Source of the DNA: Candidatus Geothrix odensensis
GTDB taxonomy: Bacteria > Acidobacteriota > Holophagae > Holophagales > Holophagaceae
Assembly (NCBI GenBank): GCA_016714685.1
Contig: JADKCH010000001.1
Span: 434,001 to 498,000, forward strand
Direction: 5' to 3'
DNA length: 64,000 bases
Shown here: piece by piece, positions 53,329 to 62,094 of the stretch
Numbering within the stretch: the first letter of the stretch is position 1
Layout of the letters: the number at the start of each line of letters is the position of its first letter
Position numbers and translations under genes: made by a program
The notes under the pieces: generated by a model
What the model saw: only the letters and a program-made list of their open reading frames with translations
Database searches by the model: none
Told to the model about the DNA's origin: nothing

Positions 53329-54172
53329 CCTGCTGCTCCCCGCTCTCCTCACCGTGCCGCTGGCCGCCCAGGACAAGCCAGCCCCCGTGCGGCTGACGCC
53401 CCTGCGCGTGAGCCCCGCGAGCACGCTGTCCCAGGAGATCGGCATCAGCAAGCTCGACCTCACCTTCGCCCGTCCGGCCGTGAAGGGCCGGAAGATCTGG
53501 GGCGAGGTGGTGCCCTTCGGCCAGGTCTGGCGGGCCGGCGCCAACAGCGCCACGGTGCTCACCCTCAGCCACGCCGCCAAGGTCGCCGGGAAGGATGTGG
53601 CCGCCGGAAGCTACGGTTTCTTCGTCATCCCCGGCGAGAAGACCTGGACGCTGATCCTCAACAAGAAGGCCAAGCAGTGGGGGGCCTACGACTACAAGAA
53701 GGAAGAGGATGTGCTGCGCTGGGAGGTCACGCCCCAGTCCGCCTCCCACCAGGAGTACCTGGACTACCGCGTGCTCCCCACCGGTCTGGATGGCGCGGTG
53801 GTGGAACTGGGCTGGGAGAAGTTGCGCGTGAGCTTCCCCGTGGCCTTCGACACCAGGGCCATCTACTGGGCCCACCTGGAGGACAAGCTGAAGCAGGCCC
53901 CTGAGACCGACTGGGTGCCCTGGTACCAGGCCGCCAAATACTGCCAGGACCAGGCCATCGAACCTCAGAAGGCCCTGGCCTGGATCGAGAAGAGCCTGAA
54001 GGCCGGCGAGAGCTTCTGGAACCATGAGACCGCCGCCCGGATCTACAAGGACGCCAAGCGGATGCCCGAGGCGCTCGCCCACCTCCAGAAGGCCATCGAG
54101 CTCTCGAAGCCCGGTGGCGCTCCCAAGGAATACACGAGCAACCTGGAGAAGGAGCTGGCCGCCTGGAAGTAG
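53321..54172 (+). CDS. DUF2911 family exported protein
   Basis: A 283-residue protein with a signal peptide (MRSLLLPALLTVPLAAQ). A DUF2911 domain follows (LDLTFARPAVKGRKIWGEVV, PFGQVWRAGANSATVL, AAGSYGFFVIPGE), a family often found in Bacteroidetes and Acidobacteria and of unknown function. The last ~90 residues look like TPR-type helices (ALAWIEKSLKAGESFWNHE). The start at 53321 has GGAG seven bases before it. It overlaps the end of the Gcr-like gene. Confidence 0.85.
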   Translation: MRSLLLPALLTVPLAAQDKPAPVRLTPLRVSPASTLSQEIGISKLDLTFARPAVKGRKIWGEVVPFGQVWRAGANSATVLTLSHAAKVAGKDVAAGSYGFFVIPGEKTWTLILNKKAKQWGAYDYKKEEDVLRWEVTPQSASHQEYLDYRVLPTGLDGAVVELGWEKLRVSFPVAFDTRAIYWAHLEDKLKQAPETDWVPWYQAAKYCQDQAIEPQKALAWIEKSLKAGESFWNHETAARIYKDAKRMPEALAHLQKAIELSKPGGAPKEYTSNLEKELAAWK

Positions 54173-54190
54173 CTGGGCGGCCCGCCCTGG

Positions 54191-54652
54191 CTACTGCTTC
54201 ACCGCCACCCGCAAAAAGGAATCCGGCAGCGTGACTCCGCTTCTTCCCAGGTTCGCCTGGTGCACGAAGATGGTCAGCCGACTGTTGATGCGCTCGAAGG
54301 CGATGGCCCCGCCCTCCGCGAAGAGCTTGCGGCTGCTGCAGACCACCAGCTTTCCCTGGCCTGCATAGAATTTCGTCTGCTCCGGAGTGAAGGACCAGGC
54401 GACGTTGGCCTTGGCATCCACGGAGATCTCCGACTTCTTCAGCTGCATGACCATGTCGAGTTCCTTGCAGGCGACCCGACCTTCCGAACCCGCGCTGTTG
54501 GCCAGGATCAGGAGGAACTTGGCCGCCTCCTCCACGGGAACTCCCTGGGCTCGCAGGGCACTCGGGACCATGCAAAGCAGGACTGCGACACTCGCCTGCT
54601 GAAACCGAACTCTGATCTGGGAATGAGGGCATGACGGCATGAGCAACTCCAC
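54191..54652 (-). CDS. YfiR-like (DUF4154) exported protein
   Basis: A 153-residue protein with a leader (VAVLLCMVPSALRAQG) and a compact C-terminal domain. The final segment, GGAIAFERINSRLTIFVHQA then GVTLPDSFLRVAV, matches the end of YfiR/DUF4154 proteins, which in Pseudomonas repress a membrane diguanylate cyclase from the periplasm. The usual cysteine pairs are only partly present. A chemoreceptor gene lies upstream on the same strand (82 bases before), and an EAL-GGDEF gene is close by, consistent with a signalling role, but the call is tentative. Confidence 0.55.
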   Translation of the reverse strand: MELLMPSCPHSQIRVRFQQASVAVLLCMVPSALRAQGVPVEEAAKFLLILANSAGSEGRVACKELDMVMQLKKSEISVDAKANVAWSFTPEQTKFYAGQGKLVVCSSRKLFAEGGAIAFERINSRLTIFVHQANLGRSGVTLPDSFLRVAVKQ

Positions 54653-54733
54653 CCTCCCTTATCGGGCGGAGGCTCAACACCGGCGTGCCTCTTGGGTGAC
54701 AGGGGCGTAACTTCGGGTACCGTGCCCTGGGCT

Positions 54734-56407
54734 TCAGGAGGTCTTGAACCGCGCCAAGGAAGCCGACAAGTCCTCGGCGATCCGGGCCAGATGTTCCGCC
54801 GTCCGGTTCACCTCTTCCACGGTCTGGGCCAGCTCCGTGGAGGCGGCGGCGCTGCGTTCGGTGGATTGGGCCGTCTCCTCCACCTGCCGGGCGACCTCAT
54901 CCGAGGTGCGCTCCTGTTCTTCGGTGGCGGCTCCGATCTCGCGGGCGGCGGTCACCACCGCGGAGATGTTCTCCTCGATGGTCCGGATCGTGGCATCCGT
55001 GGCTTCCACGGTCCGGATGCCCTCCTGCATGGCCTCCTCGGTCTTGTGGATGAGGTCGCCGATCTGCTTGGCCGCACCGGCGCTGTGCTCGGCCAGCTTG
55101 CGGACCTCCTCGGCCACCACGGCGAAGCCCTTGCCGTGCACGCCGGCCTTGGCCGATTCAATGGCCGCGTTGAGGGCGAGCAGGTTGGTCTGCCGGGCCA
55201 GATCCTGGATCACCTGGACGGCCTTCACCATCTGCTGGGTGGATTCCCGGATGGCCTGCATGGCCGTCACGGTGGCCTCGCCCTGCCGGGCGCCTTCCGC
55301 CGCGGCCTTGACCATGGTCTCGGTGCGGGCGTGGCTGGTCCTCGCGTTCCCGGCGACCTGCTGGATGGAGGCGGCGAACTCGGTCATGGCGGCGGCGGTG
55401 CGCTCGGATGCGATCCGCTGTCCCTCGGAGAACTGGGCGATCTCCCCCGTGGCCCGCGCGACCTCGCCGGCCGTGGCGCTCAGTTCCGTGGAGCCCTCGG
55501 CCACGCGGGCACTGGCGCTCCTGAGCTGGCCGAACAGATCCTGGAAGCTGCCCAGCATGGCGTTGAAGTCCCGGGCCATGCGTCCAAGCTCATCCTCCGA
55601 CCGGACTTCCACGCCGCGGGTGAAGTCGCCCGCCACCATGCGTTCCATGCCATCGGTCGCCTCCTTCAGGGAGCGCAGGATGCGCCCCATGATGGCCGTG
55701 GAGATGATGATCCCGAAGGTCAGGCTGACCACCAGGATGGTGGCTTTGAGGATCGCGCCTTGGCGCACCACGGCCGCCATTTCAGCTTTCTCCCGGGCCT
55801 CGATCTTCTTGGCCTCGGTGAAGGTGGTGTCCGCCAGCGCCTTGATGGCTTCGTTCATGGGCCGGTCGATGCCCTTCAATTGGCCATCCACCGCCCGATA
55901 GGCCAGGGGATCCTTGTCCTTCCAGGTGCCCAGAGCCTCCCGGTACTTGCTTCCCAGCGTATGAAGTTCCCGGAGTGTCTTCTCCACCTGTTGCGTGGGG
56001 ATGTCCAGATCCTTCAAGGCCGCCTTCAGCTTGCCCAGATCGGCTTCGACCTCCTTCTCACTCTTGTCGAAGGCCGCCTTGTACTTCGACAGTTGGGCCG
56101 GATCGTGGCCCCGGATGAGGATGTTCTTCCATTCCTGGACCTGGGTCTTGAAGTCGTTCTGGGCCTCCCTGGCCAGATCCCCGGCCTGGGCCAGTTTCAG
56201 CATGGTCTCCGCCAGCTCGGATGACTGATTCGTGAGCCTGTGGGCCACCCAGAAGCCCGCGGCGCCCAGCGTCAGGGCAGCCAGCATGAGGCTGCCCGCC
56301 AGCAACCAGAGCTTCGCGCGGACGGAGATTCGATCGAGCATTGTCTGACCCACAGAGCCTCCGGATGCTTTTCCAGATGTGGTTTCGACTTTCCCATGTG
56401 AGGACAT
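54734..56407 (-). CDS. Methyl-accepting chemotaxis protein
   Basis: A 557-residue transducer of standard layout. Membrane helices are near residues 34-54 and 215-235, enclosing a four-helix-bundle-like periplasmic sensor domain; HAMP follows, then the signalling hairpin with tip TNLLALNAAIESAKAG and KGFAVVAEEVRKLAE, which is close to the canonical form. The start is taken as ATG 56407 with GGA four bases upstream; ATG 56341 is possible. No cheA or cheW is adjacent, so it feeds a pathway encoded elsewhere. Confidence 0.88.
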   Translation of the reverse strand: MSSHGKVETTSGKASGGSVGQTMLDRISVRAKLWLLAGSLMLAALTLGAAGFWVAHRLTNQSSELAETMLKLAQAGDLAREAQNDFKTQVQEWKNILIRGHDPAQLSKYKAAFDKSEKEVEADLGKLKAALKDLDIPTQQVEKTLRELHTLGSKYREALGTWKDKDPLAYRAVDGQLKGIDRPMNEAIKALADTTFTEAKKIEAREKAEMAAVVRQGAILKATILVVSLTFGIIISTAIMGRILRSLKEATDGMERMVAGDFTRGVEVRSEDELGRMARDFNAMLGSFQDLFGQLRSASARVAEGSTELSATAGEVARATGEIAQFSEGQRIASERTAAAMTEFAASIQQVAGNARTSHARTETMVKAAAEGARQGEATVTAMQAIRESTQQMVKAVQVIQDLARQTNLLALNAAIESAKAGVHGKGFAVVAEEVRKLAEHSAGAAKQIGDLIHKTEEAMQEGIRTVEATDATIRTIEENISAVVTAAREIGAATEEQERTSDEVARQVEETAQSTERSAAASTELAQTVEEVNRTAEHLARIAEDLSASLARFKTS

Positions 56408-56626
56408 GATTTCCAGCCATCCTATCGCGGAGCTCAACGCCCCAGGTGGTCTCAAGACGGGTTGGTCAAGGGGGACATGGGCGTGGGCCCCTCGCGGCGG
56501 CAGGCGGCGATCCAGGTTTGTTACAGCCTATTCACCCGTGGGCCCTCGGGGTCGCCTCCTGACCGAACGAATAGTGGATAGTGACGGTGTTTTCCTCTCT
56601 CCAGGAATTCACGGGAGGTCGAATTC

Positions 56627-58453
56627 ATGGACCAGTGCGCCCACCCTGTCTGCGGGCCTGCCGTGGAGCCGACCGGCTACCTTGCCGAACTGCGGGCCAT
56701 CCTGGACCGGAAGGCCCTGACTCCCCATTTCCAGCCCATCCTGGACCTGCGCATCGGGGAGCTCTACGGGTTCGAGGGGCTCATCCGCGGGCCCAGTGAT
56801 TCCATCCTGCACGCGCCCCTGAACCTGCTGGGCGCGGCACGCCAGGGGGGGCTGCTGCCGGAGCTGGAGCGGGCCTGCATCGAGGCCATCCTGGGTGCCT
56901 GGGCCAAGGCGCCCCAGCACTACCGGATCTTCGTCAACCTGAGCCCCAGCGCATTGCTCGATGCCAAGGGCCGGGCCTCCAACGGGACTCACCTGGTAGA
57001 GCAGCTCGGCCTGCTGCCGGGCAACGTGGTCATCGAGCTGACCGAGAGTCAGCCCACCTTCGAGTACGGCCCCCTGCTGGAGGCGGCCGAGTACCTGCGA
57101 GGCCTCGGCTTCACCATCGCCCTGGACGACCTGGGCGAGGGCTTCTCCAGCCTCCGCCTGTGGTCCGAACTCCGACCCGAGTTCATCAAGGTGGACAAGC
57201 ACTTCGTGCAGGGAGTCGGCTCCGATCCGGTGAAGCTCCACTTCCTGCGATCCATCCATGAACTGGCGAACCGGACCGGCGCACGAGTCATCGCCGAGGG
57301 CATTGAGACCGACGGTGACCTCGCCGTCATCCAGGAGCTGGGCATTGATTTCGGGCAGGGCTTCCTCCTGGGCCGGCCAGCGCCCCAGCCCAACGCCCGG
57401 CAGTCCCCGTCCCTCCTGCGCCGCCTCCGCCCCAGCAAAGACAGGCCAACATCCCGGACGCTGGTGACCTCCAGCCGCGCCACGGCGGAACGCCTGCTCG
57501 TGCCAACCTTGCCCGTCTCCCCGGAGGTCAGCAACCAGGAGGTCCTGGCCCGGTTCATCAGCCAGCCCGACCTCCAGTCCCTGCCGGTCGTCCAGGATGG
57601 CATCCCCCTGGGACTCCTGAACCGCTATGCCTTCACGGACATGATGTCGCGCCCCTACAGCCCCGAGCTGTACGGCAAGCGGTCCTGCTCCCAGTTCATG
57701 GAGCGGGACTGCCTCGTGGTGGACCAGAACCTCACCATCCACGCCCTCAGCGAGCGGGTGGTGGAATCGGATCCGCGCCACATCCTGCACGGCTTCATCC
57801 TGACCAGAGGGGGCCGCTACATCGGCATGGGCTCAGGTCACGATCTCATCCGGGAAATCACCCAGATGCAGCTCGCGGCCGCCCGCTACGCCAACCCGCT
57901 CACCCAGCTCCCGGGCAACGTGCCCATCCAGGATCATCTCAATTCGCGCCTGGATGCCCAGGAAGCCTTCGTTGTCTGCTACTGGGATCTGGATCACTTC
58001 AAGCCCTACAACGACGTCTACGGCTACCGCCGGGGGGATGAACTGATCCAGTGGACCGGCAAGCTGCTCCAGGAGGCGTTCGACGGAATGGAGGATTTCA
58101 TCGGGCACGTGGGAGGGGACGACTTCATCACAGTCCTCCCGGAGGCCGGCTGGGAGGCGCGGGTCCAGGGTCTCCTCGGCCGGTTCGGCACGGACCGGGC
58201 CTCATTCTTCAATCCAGAGGATTTCGAGGCCGGGGGTTACGCCTCGGAGGATCGCAAGGGGCAGCTTGAATTCCACCCCCTCGTGACCATGTCCGTGGGC
58301 GTGGTCTGCGCCGTGCCGGGCGCCTACGCCAATGTCCATGAGCTGGCCGCCGCGGCGAGTGGGGCCAAGAAAATGGCCAAGCGGGAACCAGGCTGTTCCT
58401 GCTTCCTTGAGCGCCGCCTGCCGTCCGCCCGGGGGACCTCCAATCCTGCCTGA
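56627..58453 (+). CDS. EAL-CBS-GGDEF cyclic di-GMP signalling protein
   Basis: A 608-residue protein with three parts: an EAL phosphodiesterase domain (about 30-270), CBS-pair-like region (about 300-430) and a C-terminal GGDEF domain (about 440-600). The EAL motif is EGLIRG, and the catalytic set is retained: NLSPSAL, IELTE, DDLGEGFSSL, FIKVDKHFV and AEGIET. The cyclase motif is GGDDF in GHVGGDDFITVL. Both active sites thus look intact, so it could make or break cyclic di-GMP; the CBS pair may sense a nucleotide. No membrane segment. It is divergent from the MCP, with 219 bp between the starts. Confidence 0.9.
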   Translation: MDQCAHPVCGPAVEPTGYLAELRAILDRKALTPHFQPILDLRIGELYGFEGLIRGPSDSILHAPLNLLGAARQGGLLPELERACIEAILGAWAKAPQHYRIFVNLSPSALLDAKGRASNGTHLVEQLGLLPGNVVIELTESQPTFEYGPLLEAAEYLRGLGFTIALDDLGEGFSSLRLWSELRPEFIKVDKHFVQGVGSDPVKLHFLRSIHELANRTGARVIAEGIETDGDLAVIQELGIDFGQGFLLGRPAPQPNARQSPSLLRRLRPSKDRPTSRTLVTSSRATAERLLVPTLPVSPEVSNQEVLARFISQPDLQSLPVVQDGIPLGLLNRYAFTDMMSRPYSPELYGKRSCSQFMERDCLVVDQNLTIHALSERVVESDPRHILHGFILTRGGRYIGMGSGHDLIREITQMQLAAARYANPLTQLPGNVPIQDHLNSRLDAQEAFVVCYWDLDHFKPYNDVYGYRRGDELIQWTGKLLQEAFDGMEDFIGHVGGDDFITVLPEAGWEARVQGLLGRFGTDRASFFNPEDFEAGGYASEDRKGQLEFHPLVTMSVGVVCAVPGAYANVHELAAAASGAKKMAKREPGCSCFLERRLPSARGTSNPA

Positions 58454-58502
58454 CAGTCGGCTCCGTGCAGGATCCAAGGGCCCAGGCGGACCCATGACAA
58501 TG

Positions 58503-59261
58503 TCAGGACTGCCTGACCTGGCCCGAGCACCATTCCGCCACCTGGCGGGCCACCCAGTCACCGTCATCCAGGGGCAGGTCATGCCCGGCCGTCGGGTGGG
58601 TCGCCAGAGGACAGTGCCATCGACGGGCGATTTCCGCCGAGCACCGGGGATCCACCAGCCGGTCTCCGCCTCCGGCCAATACCAGGGTTGGCGCCGGAGC
58701 CGCCTGGGGCGCGCGGAACCGCGCAGCCGCGATCAGCTGCCGCCAGGCGTTGCCGGCACTGACGGGCCGCGCTACTCGGATGGCGGCCCAGTCCCGGATG
58801 AGCTCGTCCGAGGCGGGTGCGAGGCGGGTGGTGAGTTGGAAGATGCGGCGCTCCCGGGTCTCCGGTCGACCGGGGAAGAGGAGCCGCACCAGGCTTGGCC
58901 AAGCCCGGGGACGCAAGCGGTGATGGAGCGGACTGAAGGACCCGAAGCTGGTATTGACCAGGACACAGGCCGCAATCTCCTCCGGGTGGGCAGCGGCCCA
59001 GGCTGTCGCCACCATGCCGCCCAGGGACATCGCGAGGAGGTGATAGGGCGGAGGGTAGCCGAGCTGACTCACGTCGCTCCGGCACCGGCGCGCCACCTCG
59101 GCGATGGTCCAGGGACTGGCCTCACCATGGAGATCGCCGTTCCCCGGGAGTTCCAGCAGAACCACCCGGGCCTCTGGAACCATTTGCGCAAACCCCTCAG
59201 GGAACCTCCCCCAGTGCCGACTTTCCCGGGCCAGCCCCCGGAGCAGGATCCAGGTACTCAT
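58503..59261 (-). CDS. Alpha/beta hydrolase fold protein
   Basis: A 252-residue cytoplasmic hydrolase. The start at 59261 begins MSTWILLRGL. The oxyanion LLRGLARESRHWG loop and the nucleophile elbow AMSLGGM (GxSxG-like, here MSLGG) are seen; the acid is near GGGDRLVDPR and the catalytic His in TAGHDLPLDD. Its ATG overlaps the stop of the M14 peptidase gene by four bases, so the two are coupled. The substrate is unknown. Confidence 0.8.
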   Translation of the reverse strand: MSTWILLRGLARESRHWGRFPEGFAQMVPEARVVLLELPGNGDLHGEASPWTIAEVARRCRSDVSQLGYPPPYHLLAMSLGGMVATAWAAAHPEEIAACVLVNTSFGSFSPLHHRLRPRAWPSLVRLLFPGRPETRERRIFQLTTRLAPASDELIRDWAAIRVARPVSAGNAWRQLIAAARFRAPQAAPAPTLVLAGGGDRLVDPRCSAEIARRWHCPLATHPTAGHDLPLDDGDWVARQVAEWCSGQVRQS

Positions 59262-60289
59262 TGAACTTCTCCCTCCGTCCGTTCGGGGTACCAATGCGCC
59301 AGTGCCAATGCCCTGTGCCGTTCCCGCTCGCCACCGGAGGGCCGCCAGCGATCATGGCTACAAGCCGCCCGCGCGAAGAATTCCAGCAAGGGGACATGTC
59401 GCCTCAATACCCGCTGCTGGCGGTGCGCGATGAGCGGATTGAAGTTGCCCAGGAGCGAGAAGAACTGGCGGGGGTTCTTCTTCACCCAGCTCCAGGAGCC
59501 CATCTCCAGCGTCAGGGGCAGGAAGACCCGGCCGGGTTGCTGCAAGGCGGCTTGGTAGAGGTGGTCCCAGAGGTCACCGTGGGTCAGGTACTGGCCACTC
59601 TGCGGTTCGAAGATGTAGCGGTAGTTGCAGAGGGTCTCCTGGAGTAGATCCTTGAGGGCGTGCATTTCCGGAAGATGGCTGATGGGGACGCGCGTGTGCG
59701 CGTAGGGGAACCAGATCCGGTCGGCCATGCCGAAACCGGAGTGGCAATCCACCGCGATGCAGAAGGAGTGGGTTAGCAACTCGGTGGTGACGACCTCCCA
59801 CACGGCGCGGCTCTCCGCTTCCATGGGCTGGTCCAGTCCGCCCCGGAACCAGGGCAGACGTGGACTGAGGCGCTGCCCGCCGATCAGCCAGGGGACCCGC
59901 TCCCGCGAATCCACCGGCGCGTTCCGCATCAGGTCCACGCCATTGGGGTTCGCACGCGTTCCGGCCAGGATGCCGCCCGGATTGACCATGGGCATGAACA
60001 CGATGCGAACCGACTCCAGCAGAGCATTCAGGGTGGTGTCCCACCGCAGGCGCCCGGCCAGGTTCTGTAGGAAGGCCAGCACAACTTCGGCGCCGATCCG
60101 CTCCAGTCCATGCACCCCACCGAAGAACCCCACCGCGGGAACCCTAAGGTCGGGGTTGCCCACCATGATCGCCTGCACGGGCAGAAACTGGCCTTGGCAG
60201 GACACCTCGCACAGGGTGCGCGTCTCGAAGTGGGCCCCACCGCTATCGATGCACCGGGCAAGGTCGTCGAGGAGTTGCAGGCGCGGCAT
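59258..60289 (-). CDS. M14 family zinc carboxypeptidase-like protein
   Basis: A metallopeptidase-family protein of about 343 residues. Zinc ligands are HxxE in GGVHGLERIGAE and His in DCHSGFGM, and the catalytic Glu is in PLTLEMGSWSW. FMPMVNPGGI and NPNGVDLMRN are typical of the M14 fold. The set matches succinylglutamate desuccinylase/AstE- or carboxypeptidase-like members. The start is uncertain: ATG 60289 (MPRLQLLDDL) is used because the preceding Pro-rich stretch is not conserved; ATG 60328 is an alternative, and neither has a good Shine-Dalgarno. Confidence 0.8.
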   Translation of the reverse strand: MPRLQLLDDLARCIDSGGAHFETRTLCEVSCQGQFLPVQAIMVGNPDLRVPAVGFFGGVHGLERIGAEVVLAFLQNLAGRLRWDTTLNALLESVRIVFMPMVNPGGILAGTRANPNGVDLMRNAPVDSRERVPWLIGGQRLSPRLPWFRGGLDQPMEAESRAVWEVVTTELLTHSFCIAVDCHSGFGMADRIWFPYAHTRVPISHLPEMHALKDLLQETLCNYRYIFEPQSGQYLTHGDLWDHLYQAALQQPGRVFLPLTLEMGSWSWVKKNPRQFFSLLGNFNPLIAHRQQRVLRRHVPLLEFFARAACSHDRWRPSGGERERHRALALAHWYPERTEGEVQ

Positions 60290-60471
60290 GGGCACGGTCG
60301 GAGAAGGTGGAGGAGGAGCCCGAAGCATAGCCCGTCTCGAAGCCCGGCCCACCGGACAATTTTTCGGTTCACGCAAACGTCACGCCCCCAACACGCCCAT
60401 GACATCCGATGGACTACATTGACGTTCAGCCTCGTCGTGTCATTCCCGCGCCCAGTTGCTGAAGGACTCCC

Positions 60472-60618
60472 ATGCGAACCCTCTCCGTGCGAACCCGGCT
60501 GATCTCGTTCCTGGCCCTCGGAGGGGCCCTCCTCTGGGGTGTCATCGAGCTGCTGGCCCTTCAGCTCTCGCGGCGGTCCCGGCGCTGGTCCCAGCAAGAG
60601 ACATCCCGATCGTTCTGA
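60472..60618 (+). CDS. Small single-pass membrane protein (48 residues)
   Basis: A short gene beginning ATG at 60472 with AGGA six bases upstream. It encodes a basic N-terminus (MRTLSVRTRL), one hydrophobic helix (about residues 11-31, ISFLALGGALLWGVIELLAL) and a strongly basic, Ser/Arg-rich tail. It is not recognised as a known family. It lies in the gap between the M14 and queE genes, which run the other way, and codon third positions are G/C-rich as in real genes here. Could be a small regulatory membrane protein. Confidence 0.5.
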   Translation: MRTLSVRTRLISFLALGGALLWGVIELLALQLSRRSRRWSQQETSRSF

Positions 60619-60669
60619 ACCCTGTCACTCCATTCGAGAACAGGTCGCCACCCGGGGCATGGAAGGAGG

Positions 60670-61338
60670 TCAGACGCCCTTCTTCTCCGCTCCCCAGATG
60701 ACCTTGTGCAGCTGCACCTGGACCCGCACGGGCAGGCCGTCGGCGACGACCTGCTCCGCGAGCCAGGCGGGGTCCAGGCTGCCCCACACGGGACTGAACA
60801 ACACCTCGAACCGGTCCCAGACGGTGCGTTCCGCGCACCAGGCCCGCGCCCAGGCATAGTCGGCCTCATCGCACAGCACGAACTTCAGCTCGTCCTGGCC
60901 GGGGACCATGTGCTCCAGGTTCGACTCGAGCCAGCGGTGGCCCTCGCCGCTGCCCGGGGTCTTGCGGTCCACGATCTTGATCACCTCGCGGGGCACCGGG
61001 GCCAGGTCGTGGCTGCCCGCGGTCTCCAGGGCCACCTCATAGCCGAGATCCAGCAGCGCCTGCAGCAGCTCCGGCGCCTGGGGATGGGCCAGGGGCTCAC
61101 CACCCGTGAGTTCCACGAAGGGGGCGTTCGGGCCGTGGCTCGGGGGACCGAGGCGCTGCCGCACCTCGGTGAGGAGATCGTCCAGTTCCTGCATGGTTCC
61201 ATCGAAGAAGGCGTACTCCGTGTCGCAGTAGACGCAGCGCAGGGGACAACCCGTGAGGCGGATGAAGAGGCAGGGCCGGCCGATGCGGGCGCCTTCGCCC
61301 TGGATGCTGTGGAACACCTCGTTGACCTTGAACCTCAC
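60670..61338 (-). CDS. queE: 7-carboxy-7-deazaguanine synthase
   Basis: Radical-SAM enzyme of queuosine/7-deazaguanine synthesis. The 222-residue protein has the CxxxCxxC cluster at C31, C35 and C38 (GCPLRCVYCDTEYAF), an FHSIQGEGARIGRP N-terminus, VELTGGEPLAH and the typical ending QLHKVIWG. The gene start overlaps the upstream SDR gene's stop by four bases. No queC, queD or queF is in this window. Confidence 0.93.
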   Translation of the reverse strand: MRFKVNEVFHSIQGEGARIGRPCLFIRLTGCPLRCVYCDTEYAFFDGTMQELDDLLTEVRQRLGPPSHGPNAPFVELTGGEPLAHPQAPELLQALLDLGYEVALETAGSHDLAPVPREVIKIVDRKTPGSGEGHRWLESNLEHMVPGQDELKFVLCDEADYAWARAWCAERTVWDRFEVLFSPVWGSLDPAWLAEQVVADGLPVRVQVQLHKVIWGAEKKGV

Positions 61339-62069
61339 CGGTCCACCCAGCGCCGCCCACCATCCTGGGTGAGGATCTCCCCGGTCAGGAAGGGGCTGTC
61401 GCCGGCGAAGCGCACGGCGCGGCAGAGGTCGGCGGGATCGCCAATGCGGTTCAGCAGGGTGCGGCTGCCCAGCCAGGCGGCATCGCTGCCCTCCTGGGGA
61501 AGCAGGACGCCCAGGGCGTGGCCCACCACCCGCACCTCCGGCGCCAGCAGCTGGGCCAGGCCCGGCACCAGGCTGGCCAGGCCGGCCTTGGCGGCGCTGT
61601 AGGGCAGCCGCTGCAGCCAGGGCCGGTGGATCGAGGTGTCCAGGACCACCTGGAGGCAGGAACCCTCCGGAAGCCGCGGGGCGAGGGCCTGCGCGCAGAG
61701 GAAGGGGAAGCTCAGGTTCAGGCGCCAGGTGGCTTCCAGGTCCTTCTGCGACCAGGTTCCGAAGGGGGACTCAGGGAAGGAACCGGCGAGAATGATGGCC
61801 CCCGAAATAACCCAGCCCTGGGTCTCGAGCGTGTCCAGATCTGCCATCATTCGGGAAACCAGATCCGGGCTCTCGGCATCCCACTGCAGGGTCCGGACCC
61901 GCCCCGTCTTCGACAAGCCATCCACCCATGTCTCCCCGGCCCAGGGCCTCGAACTGGTCAACACCAGGTCATGATCCCGGGCCAGATCTTCCGCCAAGGC
62001 CCGGCCCAGCCGCCGCCTTCCCCCGACCAGAACCCAGCAGGGCCTGTCCTTCCCTGAATCCCGCTCCAT
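61335..62069 (-). CDS. Short-chain dehydrogenase/reductase, possibly pteridine-reductase-like
   Basis: A 244-residue SDR. The nucleotide-binding stretch VLVGGRRRLGRAL has Arg-rich residues in place of the usual TGxxxGIG, a pattern seen in pteridine reductase-like SDRs; the catalytic Tyr-Lys pair is YSAAK, and VVLDTSIHRPW precedes it. Adjacent to queE and overlapping it by four bases, it might act on pterins or another 7-deazaguanine/folate-related substrate, but that is inference. ATG 62069 is preferred; 62096 would overlap the opposite gene start. The divergent membrane gene starts 26 bases away. Confidence 0.75.
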   Translation of the reverse strand: MERDSGKDRPCWVLVGGRRRLGRALAEDLARDHDLVLTSSRPWAGETWVDGLSKTGRVRTLQWDAESPDLVSRMMADLDTLETQGWVISGAIILAGSFPESPFGTWSQKDLEATWRLNLSFPFLCAQALAPRLPEGSCLQVVLDTSIHRPWLQRLPYSAAKAGLASLVPGLAQLLAPEVRVVGHALGVLLPQEGSDAAWLGSRTLLNRIGDPADLCRAVRFAGDSPFLTGEILTQDGGRRWVDR

Positions 62070-62094
62070 CAGGGCATTCTTCCACAAAGGCTTC

